Origin: Mesostigma viride
Taxonomy: Eukaryota > Streptophyta > Mesostigmatophyceae > Mesostigmatales > Mesostigmataceae
Reading direction: 5' to 3'
DNA length: 64,000 nt
Assembly: GCA_009746045.1 (NCBI GenBank)
Contig: RPFO01001275.1
Span: 88,910-152,909 of the forward strand
In this document: piece after piece, positions 52,101 through 64,000 of the stretch
How positions within the stretch are numbered: position 1 is the stretch's first letter
Layout of the letters: every line of letters starts with the position of its first letter
Position numbers and translations under genes: made by a program
The notes under the pieces: model-generated
Databases searched by the model: none
Seen by the model: the letters and a program-made list of their open reading frames with translations, nothing else
Told to the model about the DNA's origin: nothing

Positions 52101-54302
52101 CCACGATGTCCAGAAACTCTGCAAGCTCCTTGGCCAGCTTGTCCTCAATCGGCATTCCACATCTACTGTCGTCGTTCGGAGCGACCGTTTCATCCTTCAC
52201 AGCCGAGATGAAGTCGTAGACTTGGGTTTTCTCCGATTCGGACAAACCACCCTCGTTCAATCGCCCTCCAACCCGCTCCTCACCACCCTCCTCCCCCTCC
52301 CCGTCCTTCCTTGCCTTCTCAGTGCTGCTTGAAACCCCATGAATCAAATTCCATATTTCTTTCTGGTCCTGAAGGGGCACCTCCGGCTTATCCCAGGATT
52401 CCTCCATGTGCGTCTTGAAATAGTTGTGCACTTCCAGCAGCGCCGTCCCCCTCGACTTTTTGGAAACGGCCTCGTCTTCTGCATTCAGCCCCCCTCCGAT
52501 CAGGGCAACCCTCCGATGCGCCTCTCTCCCCTGCATGCATGAAATGTGAATCAGTGTTTGAGACAAAAAACGGTCATACAACACACGACCTGACATTTTG
52601 TCCTTACACTTTGGAAGATCGGCCGTTCCCGAACAAAAATCACACCCTAATTTCCAGTTTCCAACGGCCGTTGGCGCAAGAAAAATCACACCCTAATTTC
52701 CAGGTTCCAACGGCCGTTGGCGCAAGAAAAATCACACCCTAATTTCCAGGTTCCAACGGCCGTTGGCGCAAGAAAAATCACACACTAATTTCCAGGTTCC
52801 AACGGCCGTTGGCGCAAGAAAAATCACACCCTAATTTCCAGGCTCCAACGGCCGTTGGCGCAAGAAAAATGTCGACCGAATTTCCAGGTTCCAACGGCCG
52901 TTGGCGCAAGAAAAATATCAACCAAATTTCCAGGTTCCAACGGCCGTTGGCGCAGGAAAAATGACACCCTAATTTCCAGGTTCCAACGGCCGTTGGCGCA
53001 AGAAAAATCACACACTAATTTCCAGGTTCCAACGGCCGTTGGCGCAAGAAAAATCACACCCTAATTTCCAGGTTCCAACGGCCGTTGGCGCAAGAAAAAT
53101 AACATCTAGTGCCTAAAACGTTCCCACACCCGATCCGTTATATTTACCTTTTGCGTCCGCATGTCCTTCATGGGCGGGATCAGTGCTTCCCCCTCCACCT
53201 CCCAGCCCTTGAGCACGTCCAGATTGGTGTACTTGAACTTCTCCGCGTCCCTCACCAACCCCCTCCACAAATCAAACGCCTCGTCGGTTGTCTCCACGAA
53301 CTTGCCCTTTTGTTTACCCGCAATCTCGCCAGCTATCGCAGTACTCACTTGCTCGTCAGAGCCCTCGAAAATCACGGACTTCAACATCTGTGTGTAGTGG
53401 TTGCCGTCCAGCACGGCAAACTGCACAAACACGCAAGGCGTCTGGTCTCGAAATTTACCCTTAAGGCCGGCATGGTCCGAGATGTTCAAGCTCCCCAGCG
53501 CGGATTTCGTCAGGTCAACTACTGCCTCACGCTCAGATTCATTTGACCACTCGGACGGATCCAACTCCATGGTGATCAACTCGTCTGAGCAAGCGGCCGC
53601 CATGTCCTTCAGGGAGTCCGTCCGGAGAATGGACATGGCTTCCTCGGCCGTTGGCGAACGATAGTATCCGAACCTCTGCACGGCACGGTCACTGTCGTCC
53701 CCCGTCAGTATTTTAATGTGGTAAGGAACCTTTTCACTCCTCTGCACCCATAAATTGTAGAGACCTGGATCACGGTCTGCCAGCACCTGCCACGCAAACC
53801 GGAAGATCGGCACGGCACATTTTGCTTTTGTCAGACTTGTGCCGGCCCCCACGAACCACGGCGCGAGCCCCCTACAATTCCGCACCGTCACCGTCCGGTG
53901 CCGCATGAGTTCCGGGAGTTGGCACAAGTTCTCCGTGGGGGCCCGTACTTGAGTCGCAATCGCGGACCCCCCCACGATGTCGACATCGTCTGGAACTAGG
54001 CGTATCTTCTGCCGCAGATGAAACGCCGCCTGTATGGTGTCAGTTAGATTCTTGTCGTGCACTTGAGAGGACGGCGCTGGCTCCCAGGAGTCCAAAATGC
54101 TGGGCTTCGCATTTCCAGCACGTGTCGTCAGCAGCCCCTTCCTCTCAAAGGTCTTCACAATAACCGACCATAAGTCGGTGCCCGGTGCTCGTTGGCGCCA
54201 GTCCTCAAAAAATGTTGTGAGATGCCTTTCCGAACAGTTATGTTCAATCTTGTAAGCCCACTTCCTCCGCTCTTCGTCCGTTCTCTGCCTTGACGGACGC
54301 CC
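49185..54302 (-). CDS. Multi-exon gene, unknown family, with homopolymer frame breaks
   Basis: On the minus strand I infer three exons: 54302-53148 (385 codons exactly), 52530-50124 and 50004-49185. Splice sites fit well: acceptor GTGATCAG/GGG, donor AAAAG/GTAAAT, acceptor CATGCAG/GGG, donor AAAGG/GTAAGTTA, acceptor CACACACAG/GT. The first two junctions are phase 0. Exon 1 has WAYKIEHNCSERHLTTFF and DQTPCVFVQFAVLDG. Exon 2 continues with LYDLTYMAKIFCEVM, WNDEELLKGRTGSWVEKRDW, a basic KKKRRKR patch and a low-complexity Gly/Arg/Glu array. Exon 3 has an acidic ESEEEPP stretch and WYVKFWAEGCDEKGIWI. Frame breaks fall in C runs at 52052-52060, 51275-51281, 51046-51050 and 49785-49795. At least one exon is missing upstream, beyond the satellite. 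I do not recognise the protein. Confidence 0.5.
50285..50740 (-). repeat. Coding minisatellite in the unknown gene
   Basis: About 20 units of a 22-24-bp repeat (plus strand GACCCGCCCCCCTCTCCGCCC) with variable C-run length. Because C-runs vary, the encoded frame changes from unit to unit. Confidence 0.85.
52650..53103 (-). repeat. 46-bp minisatellite array 1, intronic
   Basis: About ten units. Each contains the perfect palindrome CCAACGGCCGTTGG followed by CGCAAGAAAAAT and CACCCTAATTTCCAGGTT. It lies within the intron between 53147 and 52531 of the minus-strand gene. Confidence 0.9.
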
Positions 54303-54349
54303 CTGATCACATGCAAAAAACATACAGATAGCCGGAAGGTCAGTACTAT

Positions 54350-55195
54350 GTTCCAACGGCCGTTGGCGACAGAAAAATAACACCCTAATTTCCAGGTTCC
54401 AACGGCCGTGGGCGCATGAAAATCACACCCTAATTTACAGGTTCCAACGGCCGTTGGCGCATGAAAATCACACCCTAATTTCCAGGTTCCAACGGCCGTT
54501 GGCGACAGAAAAATAACACCCTAATTTCCAGGTTCCAACGGCCGTTGGCGCATGAAAATCACACCCTAATTTTAAGGTTCCGACGGCCGTTGGCGCATGA
54601 AAATCACACCCTAATTTACAGGTTCCAACGGCCGTTGGCGCATGAAAATCACACCCTAATTTACAGGTTCCAACGGCCGTTGGCGCATGAAAATCACACC
54701 CTAATTTCCAGGTTCCAACGGCCGTTGGCGACAGAAAAATCACACCCTAATTTCCAGGTTCCAACGGCCGTTGGCGCGAGAAAAATGACACCCTATTTTC
54801 CAGGTTCCAACGGCCGTTGGCGCGAGAAAAATCACACCCTATTTTCCAGGTTCCAACGGCCGTTGGCGCATGAAAATCACACCCTAATTTCCAGTTTCCA
54901 ACGGCCGTTGGCGCGAGAAAAATGACACCTTCATTTCCAGGTTCCAACGGCCGTTGGCGACAGAAAAATAACACCCTAATTTCCAGGTTCCAACGGCCGT
55001 TGGCGCATGAAAATCACACCCTAATTTTAAGGTTCCGACGGCCGTTGGCGCATGAAAATCACACCCTAATTTACGGGTTCCAACGGCCGTTGGCGCATGA
55101 AAATCACACCCTAATTTCAAGGTTCCGACGGCCGTTGGGCAAAAAAAAAATAACACCCTAATTTCCAAATTGCAACGGCCGTTGGCGCAAGAAAA
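54350..55195 (-). repeat. 46-bp minisatellite array 2
   Basis: About 18 units of the same 46-bp family, with variants CGCATGAAAAT and CGACAGAAAAAT. It lies immediately upstream of the first recognised exon and runs into the hexamer satellite. Confidence 0.9.
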
Positions 55196-58100
55196 TCAAG
55201 CAAGAAAAGGACAAGGACAAGGACAAGGACAAGGACAAGGACAAGGACAAGGACAAGGACAAGGACAAGGACGAGGACAAGGACAAGGACAAGGACAAGG
55301 ACGAGGACAAGGACAAGGACAAGGGCAAGGACAAGGACAAGGACAAGGACAAGGACAAGGACAAGGACAAGGACAAGGACAAGGACAAGGACAAGGACAA
55401 GGACAAGGACAAGGACAAGGACAAGGACAAGGACAAGGACAAGGACAAGGACAAGGACAAGGACAAGGACAAGGACAAGGACAAGGACAAGGACAAGGCG
55501 GACAAGGACAAGGACAAGGACAAGGACAAGGACAAGGACAAGGACAAGGACAAGGACAAGGACAAGGACAAGGACAAGGACAAGGACAAGGACAAGGACA
55601 AGGACAAGGACAAGGACAAGGACAAGGACAAGGACAAGGACAAGGACGGACAAGGACAAGGACAAGGACAAGGACAAGGACAAGGACAAGGACAAGGACA
55701 AGGACAAGGACAAGGACAAGGACAAGGACAAGGACAAGGACAAGGACAAGGACAAGGACAAGGACAAGGACAAAGGACAAGGACAAGGACAAGGACAAGG
55801 GACAAGGACAAGGACAAGGACAAGGACAAGGACAAGGACAAGGACAAGGACAAGGACAAGGACAAGGACAAGGACAAGGACAAGGACAAGGACAAGGACA
55901 AGGACAAGGACAAGGACAAGGACAAGGACAAGGACAAGGACAAGGACAAGGACAAGGACAAGGACAAGGACAAGGACAAGGACAAGGACAAGGACAAGGA
56001 CAAGGACAAGGCTGGACAAGGACAAGGACAAGGACAAGGCTGGACAAGGACAAGGACAAGGACAAGGACAAGGACAAGGACAAGGACAAGGACAAGGACA
56101 AGGACAAGGACAAGGACAAGGACAAGGACAAGGACAAGGACAAGGACAAGGACAAGGACAAGGACTGGACAAGGACAAGGCGGACAAGGACAAGGCGGAC
56201 AAGGACAAGGACAAGGACAAGGACAAGGACAAGGACAAGGACAAGGACAAGGACAAGGACAAGGACAAGGACAAGGACAAGGACAAGGACAAGGACAAGG
56301 ACAAGGACAAGGACAAGGACAAGGACAAGGACAAGGACAAGGACAAGGACAAGGACAAGGACAAGGACAAGGACAAGGACAAGGACAAGGACAAGGACAA
56401 GGACAAGGACAAGGACAAGGACAAGGACAAGGACAAGGACAAGGACAAGGACAAGGACAAGGACAAGGACAAGGACAAGGACAAGGACAAGGACAAGGAC
56501 AAGGACAAGGACAAGGACAAGGACAAGGACAAGGACAAGGTGCTGGCACAAGGACAAGGACAAGGACAAGGACAAGGACAAGGACAAGGACAAGGACAAG
56601 GACAAGGACAAGGCTGGACAAGGACAAGGACAAGGACAAGGACAAGGACAAGGACAAGGACAAGGACAAGGACAAGGACAAGGACAAGGACAAGGACAAG
56701 GACAAGGACAAGGACAAGGACAAGGACAAGGACAAGGACAAGGACAAGGACAAGGACAAGGACAAGGACAAGGACAAGGACAAGGACAAGGACAAGGACA
56801 AGGACAAGGACAAGGACAAGGACAAGGACAAGGACAAGGACAAGGACAAGGACAAGGACAAGGACTGGACAAGGACAAGGACAAGGACAAGGACAAGGAC
56901 AAGGACAAGGACAAGGACAAGGACAAGGACAAGGACAAGGACAAGGACAAGGACAAGGACAAGGACAAGGACAAGGACAAGGACAAGGCAAGGACAAGGA
57001 CAAGGACAAGGACAAGCTGGACAAGGACAAGGACAAGGACAAGGACAAGGACAAGGACAAGGACAAGGACAAGGACAAGGACAAGGACAAGGACAAGGAC
57101 AAGGACAAGGACAAGGACAAGGACAAGGACAAGGACAAGGACAAGGACAAGGACAAGGACAAGGACAAGGACAAGGACAAGGACAAGGACAAGGACAAGG
57201 ACAAGGACAAGGACAAGGACAAGGACAAGGACAAGGACAAGGACAAGGACAAGGACAAGGACAAGGACAAGGACAAGGACAAGGACAAGGACAAGGACAA
57301 GGACAAGGACAAGGACAAGGACAAGGACAAGGACAAGGACAAGGACAAGGACAAGGACAAGGACAAGGACAAGGACAAGGACAAGGACAAGGACAAGCTG
57401 GACAAGGACAAGGACAAGGACAAGGACGGACAAGGACAAGGACAAGGACAAGGACAAGGACAAGGACAAGGACAAGGACAAGGACAAGGACAAGGCTGGA
57501 CAAGGACAAGGACAAGGACAAGGACAAGGACAAGGACAAGGACAAGGACAAGGACAAGGACAAGGACAAGGACAAGGACAAGGACAAGGACAAGGACAAG
57601 GACAAGGACAAGGACAAGGACAAGGACAAGGACAAGGACAAGGACAAGGACAAGGACAAGGACAAGGACAAGGACAAGGACAAGGACAAGGACAAGGACA
57701 AGGACAAGGACAAGGACAAGGACAAGGACAAGGACAAGGACAAGGACAAGGACAAGGACAAGGACAAGGACAAGGACAAGGACAAGGACAAGGACAAGGA
57801 CAAGGACAAGGACAAGGACAAGGACAAGGACAAGGACAAGGACAAGGACAAGGACAAGGACAAGGACAAGGACAAGGACAAGGACAAGGACAAGGACAAG
57901 GACAAGGACAAGGACAAGGACAAGGACAAGGACAAGGACAAGGACAAGGACAAGGACAAGGACAAGGACAAGGACAAGGACAAGGACAAGGACAAGGACA
58001 AGGACAAGGACAAGGACAAGGACAAGGACAAGGACAAGGACAAGGACAAGGACAAGGACAAGGACAAGGACAAGGACAAGGACAAGGACAAGGACAAGGA

Positions 58101-61100
58101 CAAGGACAAGGACAAGGACAAGGACAAGGACAAGGACAAGGACAAGGACAAGGACAAGGACAAGGACAAGGACAAGGACAAGGACAAGGACAAGGGGACA
58201 AGGACAAGGACAAGGACAAGGACAAGGACAAGGACAAGGCTGGACAAGGACAAGGACAAGGACAAGGACAAGGACAAGGACAAGGACAAGGACAAGGACA
58301 AGGACAAGGACAAGGACAAGGACAAGGACAAGGACAAGGACAAGGACAAGGACAAGGACAAGGACAAGGACAAGGACAAGGACAAGGACAAGGACAAGGA
58401 CAAGGACAAGGACAAGGACAAGGACAAGGACAAGGACAAGGACAAGGACAAGGACAAGGACAAGGGACAAGGACAAGGACAAGGACAAGGACAAGGACAA
58501 GGACAAGGACAAGGACAAGGACAAGGACAAGGACAAGGACAAGGACAAGGACAAGGACAAGGACAAGGACAAGGACAAGGACAAGGACAAGGACAAGGAC
58601 AAGGACAAGGACAAGGACAAGGACAAGGACAAGGACAAGGACAAGGACAAGGACAAGGACAAGGACAAGGACAAGGACAAGGACAAGGACAAGGACAAGG
58701 ACAAGTGCTGGACAAGGACAAGGACAAGGACAAGCGGACAAGGACAAGGACAAGGACAAGGACAAGGACAAGGACAAGGTGCTGGACAAGGACAAGGACA
58801 AGGACAAGGACAAGGACAAGGACAAGGACAAGGACAAGGACAAGGACAAGGACAAGGACAAGGACAAGGACAAGGACAAGGACAAGGACAAGGACAAGGA
58901 CAAGGACAAGGACAAGGACAAGGACAAGGACAAGGACAAGGACAAGGACAAGGACAAGGACAAGGACAAGGACAAGGACAAGGACAAGGACAAGGACAAG
59001 GACAAGGACAAGGACAAGGACAAGGTGCTGGACAAGGACAAGGACAAGGACAAGGACAAGGACAAGGACAAGGACAAGGACAAGGACAAGGACAAGGACA
59101 AGGACAAGGACAAGGACAAGGACAAGGACAAGGACAAGGACAAGGACAAGGACAAGGACAAGGACAAGGACAAGGACAAGGACAAGGACAAGGACAAGGT
59201 GCTGGCACAAGGACAAGGACAAGGACAAGGACAAGGACAAGGACAAGGACAAGGACAAGGACAAGGACAAGGACAAGGACAAGGACAAGGACAAGGACAA
59301 GGACAAGGACAAGGACAAGGACAAGGACAAGGACAAGGACAAGGACAAGGACAAGGACAAGGACAAGGACAAGGACAAGGACAAGGACAAGGACAAGGAC
59401 AAGGACAAGGACAAGGACAAGGACAAGGACAAGGACAAGGACAAGGACAAGGACAAGGACAAGGACAAGGCGGACAAGGACAAGGACAAGGACAAGGACA
59501 AGGACAAGGACAAGCGGACAAGGACAAGGACAAGGACAAGGACAAGGACAAGGACAAGGACAAGGACAAGGACAAGGACAAGGACAAGGACAAGGACAAG
59601 GACAAGGACAAGGACAAGGACAAGGACAAGGACAAGGACAAGGACAAGGACAAGGACAAGGACAAGTGCTGGACAAGGACAAGGACAAGGACAAGGACAA
59701 GGACAAGGACAAGGACAAGGACAAGGACAAGGACAAGGACAAGGACAAGGACAAGGACAAGGACAAGGACAAGGACAAGGACAAGGACAAGGACAAGGAC
59801 AAGGACAAGGACAAGGACAAGGACAAGGACAAGGACAAGGACAAGGACAAGGACAAGGACAAGGACAAGGACAAGGACAAGGACAAGGACAAGGACAAGG
59901 ACAAGGACAAGGACAAGGACAAGGACAAGGACAAGGACAAGGACAAGGACAAGGACAAGGACAAGGACAAGGACAAGGACAAGGACAAGGACAAGGACAA
60001 GGACAAGGACAAGTGCTGGGACAAGGACAAGGACAAGGACAAGGACAAGGACAAGGACAAGGCTGGACAAGGACAAGGACAAGGACAAGGACAAGGACAA
60101 GGACAAGGACAAGGACAAGGACAAGGACAAGGACAAGGACAAGGACAAGGACAAGGACAAGGACAAGGACAAGGACAAGGACAAGGACAAGGACAAGGAC
60201 AAGGACAAGGCTGGACAAGGACAAGGACAAGGACAAGGACAAGGACAAGGACAAGGACAAGGACAAGGACAAGGACAAGGACAAGGACAAGGACAAGGAC
60301 AAGGACAAGGACAAGGACAAGGACAAGGACAAGGACAAGGACAAGGACAAGGACAAGGACAAGGACAAGGACAAGGACAAGGTGCTGGACAAGGACAAGG
60401 ACAAGGACAAGGACAAGGACAAGGACAAGGACAAGGACAAGGACAAGGACAAGGACAAGGACAAGGACAAGGACAAGGACAAGGACAAGGACAAGGACAA
60501 GGACAAGGACAAGGACAAGGACAAGGACAAGGACAAGGACAAGGACAAGGACAAGGACAAGGACAAGGACAAGGACAAGGACAAGGACAAGGACAAGGAC
60601 AAGGACAAGGACAAGGACAAGGACAAGGACAAGGACAAGGACAAGGACAAGGACAAGGACAAGGACAAGGACAAGGACAAGGACAAGGACAAGGACAAGG
60701 ACAAGGACAAGGACAAGGACAAGGACAAGGACAAGGACAAGGACAAGGACAAGGACAAGGACAAGGACAAGGACAAGGACAAGCGGACAAGGACAAGGAC
60801 AAGGACAAGCTGGACAAGGACAAGGACAAGGACAAGGACAAGGACAAGGACAAGGACAAGGACAAGGACAAGGACAAGGACAAGGACAAGGACAAGGACA
60901 AGGACAAGGACAAGGACAAGGACAAGGACAAGGACAAGGACAAGGACAAGGACAAGGACAAGGACAAGGACAAGGACAAGGACAAGGACAAGGACAAGGA
61001 CAAGGACAAGGACAAGGACAAGGACAAGGACAAGGACAAGGACAAGGACAAGGACAAGGACAAGGACAAGGACAAGGACAAGGACAAGGACAAGGTGCTG

Positions 61101-64000
61101 GACAAGGACAAGGACAAGGACAAGGACAAGGACAAGGACAAGGACAAGGACAAGGACAAGGACAAGGACAAGGACAAGGACAAGGACAAGGACAAGGACA
61201 AGGACAAGGACAAGGACAAGGACAAGGACAAGGACAAGGACAAGGACAAGGACAAGGACAAGGACAAGGTGCGGACAAGGACAAGGACAAGGACAAGGAC
61301 AAGGACAAGGACAAGGACAAGGACAAGGACAAGGACAAGGACAAGGACAAGGACAAGGACAAGGACAAGGACAAGGACAAGGACAAGGACAAGGACAAGG
61401 ACAAGGACAAGGACAAGGACAAGGACAAGGACAAGGACAAGGACAAGGACAAGGACAAGGACAAGGACAAGGACAAGGACAAGGGGACAAGGACAAGGAC
61501 AAGGACAAGGCGGACAAGGACAAGGACAAGGACAAGGCGGACAAGGACAAGGACAAGGACAAGGACAAGGACAAGGACAAGCGGACAAGGACAAGGACAA
61601 GGACAAGGACAAGGACAAGGACAAGGACAAGGACAAGGACAAGGACAAGGACAAGGACAAGGACAAGGACAAGGACAAGGACAAGGACAAGGACAAGGAC
61701 AAGGACAAGGACAAGGACAAGGACAAGGACAAGGTGCTGGACAAGGACAAGGACAAGGACAAGGACAAGGACAAGGACAAGGACAAGGACAAGGACAAGG
61801 ACAAGGACAAGGACAAGGACAAGGACAAGGACAAGGACAAGGACAAGGACAAGGACAAGGACAAGGACAAGGACAAGGACAAGGACAAGGACAAGGACAA
61901 AGGACAAGGACAAGGACAAGGACAAGGACAAGGACAAGGACAAGGACAAGGACAAGGACAAGGACAAGGACAAGGACAAGGACAAGGACAAGGACAAGGA
62001 CAAGGACAAGGACAAGGACAAGGACAAGGACAAGGACAAGGACAAGGACAAGGACAAGGACAAGGACAAGGACGGACAAGGACAAGCGGACAAGGACAAG
62101 GACAAGGACAAGGACAAGGGCTGGACAAGGACAAGGACAAGGACAAGGACAAGGACAAGGACAAGGACAAGGACAAGGACAAGGACAAGGACAAGGACAA
62201 GGACAAGGACAAGGACAAGGACAAGGACAAGGACAAGGACAAGGACAAGGACAAGGACAAGGACAAGGACAAGGACAAGGACAAGGACAAGGACAAGGAC
62301 AAGGACAAGGACAAGGACAAGGACAAGGACAAGGACAAGGACAAGGACAAGGACAAGGACAAGGACAAGGACAAGGCTGGACAAGGACAAGGACAAGGAC
62401 AAGGACAAGGACAAGGACAAGGACAAGGACAAGGACAAGGACAAGGACAAGGACAAGGACAAGGACAAGGACAAGGACAAGGACAAGGACAAGGACAAGG
62501 ACAAGGACAAGGACAAGGACAAGGACAAGGACAAGGACAAGGACAAGGACAAGGACAAGGACAAGGACAAGGACAAGGACAAGGCTGGACAAGGACAAGG
62601 ACAAGGACAAGTGCTGGACAAGGACAAGGACAAGGACAAGGACAAGGACAAGGACAAGGACAAGGACAAGGACAAGGACAAGGACAAGGACAAGGACAAG
62701 GACAAGGACAAGGACAAGGACAAGGACAAGGACAAGGACAAGTGCTGGACAAGGACAAGGACAAGGACAAGGCTGGACAAGGACAAGGACAAGGACAAGG
62801 ACAAGGACAAGGACAAGGACAAGGACAAGGACAAGGACAAGGACAAGGACAAGGACAAGGACAAGGACAAGGACAAGGACAAGGACAAGGACAAGGACAA
62901 GGACAAGGACAAGGACAAGGACAAGGACAAGGACAAGGACAAGGACAAGGACAAGGACAAGGACAAGGACAAGGACAAGGACAAGGACAAGGACAAGGAC
63001 AAGGACAAGGACAAGGACAAGGACAAGGACAAGGACAAGGACAAGGACAAGGACAAGGACAAGGACAAGGACAAGGACAAGGACAAGGACAAGGACAAGG
63101 ACAAGGACAAGGACAAGGACAAGGACAAGGACAAGGACAAGGACAAGGACAAGGACAAGGACAAGTGCTGGACAAGGACAAGGACAAGGACAAGGACAAG
63201 GACAAGGACAAGGACAAGGACAAGGACAAGGACAAGGACAAGGACAAGGACAAGGACAAGGACAAGGACAAGGACAAGGACAAGGACAAGGACAAGGACA
63301 AGGACAAGGACAAGGACAAGGACAAGGACAAGGACAAGGACAAGGACAAGGACAAGGACAAGGACAAGGACAAGGACAAGGACAAGGACAAGGACAAGGA
63401 CAAGGACAAGGCGGACAAGGACAAGGACAAGGACAAGGACAAGGACAAGGACAAGGACAAGGACAAGGACAAGGACAAGGACAAGGACAAGGACAAGGAC
63501 AAGACAAGGACAAGGACAAGGACAAGGACAAGGCTGGACAAGGACAAGGACAAGGACAAGGACAAGGACAAGGACAAGGACAAGGACAAGGACAAGGACA
63601 AGGACAAGGACAAGGACAAGGACAAGGACAAGGACAAGGACAAGGACAAGGACAAGGACAAGGACAAGGACAAGGACAAGGACAAGGACAAGGACAAGGA
63701 CAAGGACAAGGACAAGGACAAGGACAAGGACAAGGACAAGGACAAGGACAAGGACAAGGACAAGGACAAGGACAAGGACAAGGACAAGGACAAGGACAAG
63801 GACAAGGACAAGGACAAGGACAAGGACAAGGACAAGGACAAGGACAAGGACAAGGACAAGGACAAGGACAAGGACAAGGACAAGGACAAGGACAAGGACA
63901 AGGACAAGGACAAGGACAAGGACAAGGACAAGGCGGACAAGGACAAGGACAAGGACAAGGACAAGGACAAGGACAAGGACAAGGACAAGGACAAGGACCA
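55196..64000. repeat. (CAAGGA)n satellite, 8.8 kb to the window edge
   Basis: A hexamer array with rare interruptions such as GTGCTGG, GCTGG, CGG and single-base slips. About 14 GTGCTGG-type marks are visible. Marker spacing shows an internal duplication with a shift near 2.07 kb. Very long frames on the minus strand (Ser-Leu, Leu-Val, Cys-Pro repeats) are artefacts of the repeat. Confidence 0.97.

Noticed and set aside
52650-55195. 46-bp repeats with palindromic cores as a CRISPR-like array
   Set aside because: Units are contiguous with no unique spacers, in a eukaryotic intron context, and no cas-like gene is present.
54350-55195. CCCTAA words in the 46-bp unit and the (GGGT)n array as telomeric sequence
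   Set aside because: CCCTAA occurs once per 46 bp, not in tandem, and GGGT is not a known telomere repeat of plants or algae; gene sequence continues on one side.
55117-63994. Three minus-strand ORFs of 2668-2932 codons (Ser-Leu, Leu-Val and Cys-Pro repeats)
   Set aside because: They are translations of the (CAAGGA)n satellite in three frames; there is no composition or motif beyond the repeat.

Overview
The window is nuclear DNA from a eukaryote with spliced genes, most likely a green alga or other member of the plant lineage. The evidence is a split URM1 gene with GT-AG introns, LINE and hAT transposons of plant/algal type, and very large simple-sequence tracts. The species cannot be fixed from the sequence. 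Ordinary genes are few: one complete conserved gene (URM1, 21725-24369, four exons), one multi-exon unrecognised gene on the minus strand (49185-54302), and an acidic poly-Glu ORF (44041-45504). Almost everything else is mobile or repeated DNA.

Layout. 1-13250: nested LINE material. Two copies of an element that encodes only an L1-type ORF1 protein ('half-LINE' below) lie at 1683-3717 and 3718-5402. Three R2/R4-like LINEs with a restriction-like endonuclease (REL-LINEs) are stacked head to tail at 5403-11510, directly behind the second ORF1 stop codon. 13250-18300: a GC-rich minisatellite element in three copies, one split by a hAT transposon with a perfect 8-bp target duplication. 16990-21270: foldback MITEs and decayed coding sequence. 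21725-24369: URM1. 25541-30806: two more half-LINEs in minus orientation, one holding another hAT element with a perfect 8-bp duplication. 32900-36730: RT debris, a second hAT copy carrying about 406 bp of (TTG)n, and a second cluster of REL-LINE tails. 37800-41200: a decayed coiled-coil gene and a large palindrome of about 960 bp. 41266-43935: pentamer and tetramer arrays. 44041-49100: acidic ORF, (GGGT)n and a composite insertion in a ~195-bp satellite. 49185-55195: minus-strand gene with intronic 46-bp minisatellites. 55196-64000: (CAAGGA)n satellite running off the window.

How the parts may work together. The half-LINEs have an L1-like RNA-binding ORF1, a 3' UTR, a small hairpin built on ACTCCC-AACGG-AG and a TTAA-type tail, but no reverse transcriptase. 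A LINE ORF2 C-terminus at 1115-1288 is followed by a closely related hairpin and tail. This suggests that an RT-encoding LINE mobilises the ORF1-only element in trans. Separately, the REL-LINEs repeatedly enter the same short A/T target, GAATATATATT, and regenerate it at each insertion, which gives stacked arrays. These two arrangements are the best candidates for undescribed biology here.

Caveat: many reading-frame breaks sit in G or C homopolymers, so some 'pseudogenes' may be intact genes with homopolymer errors.
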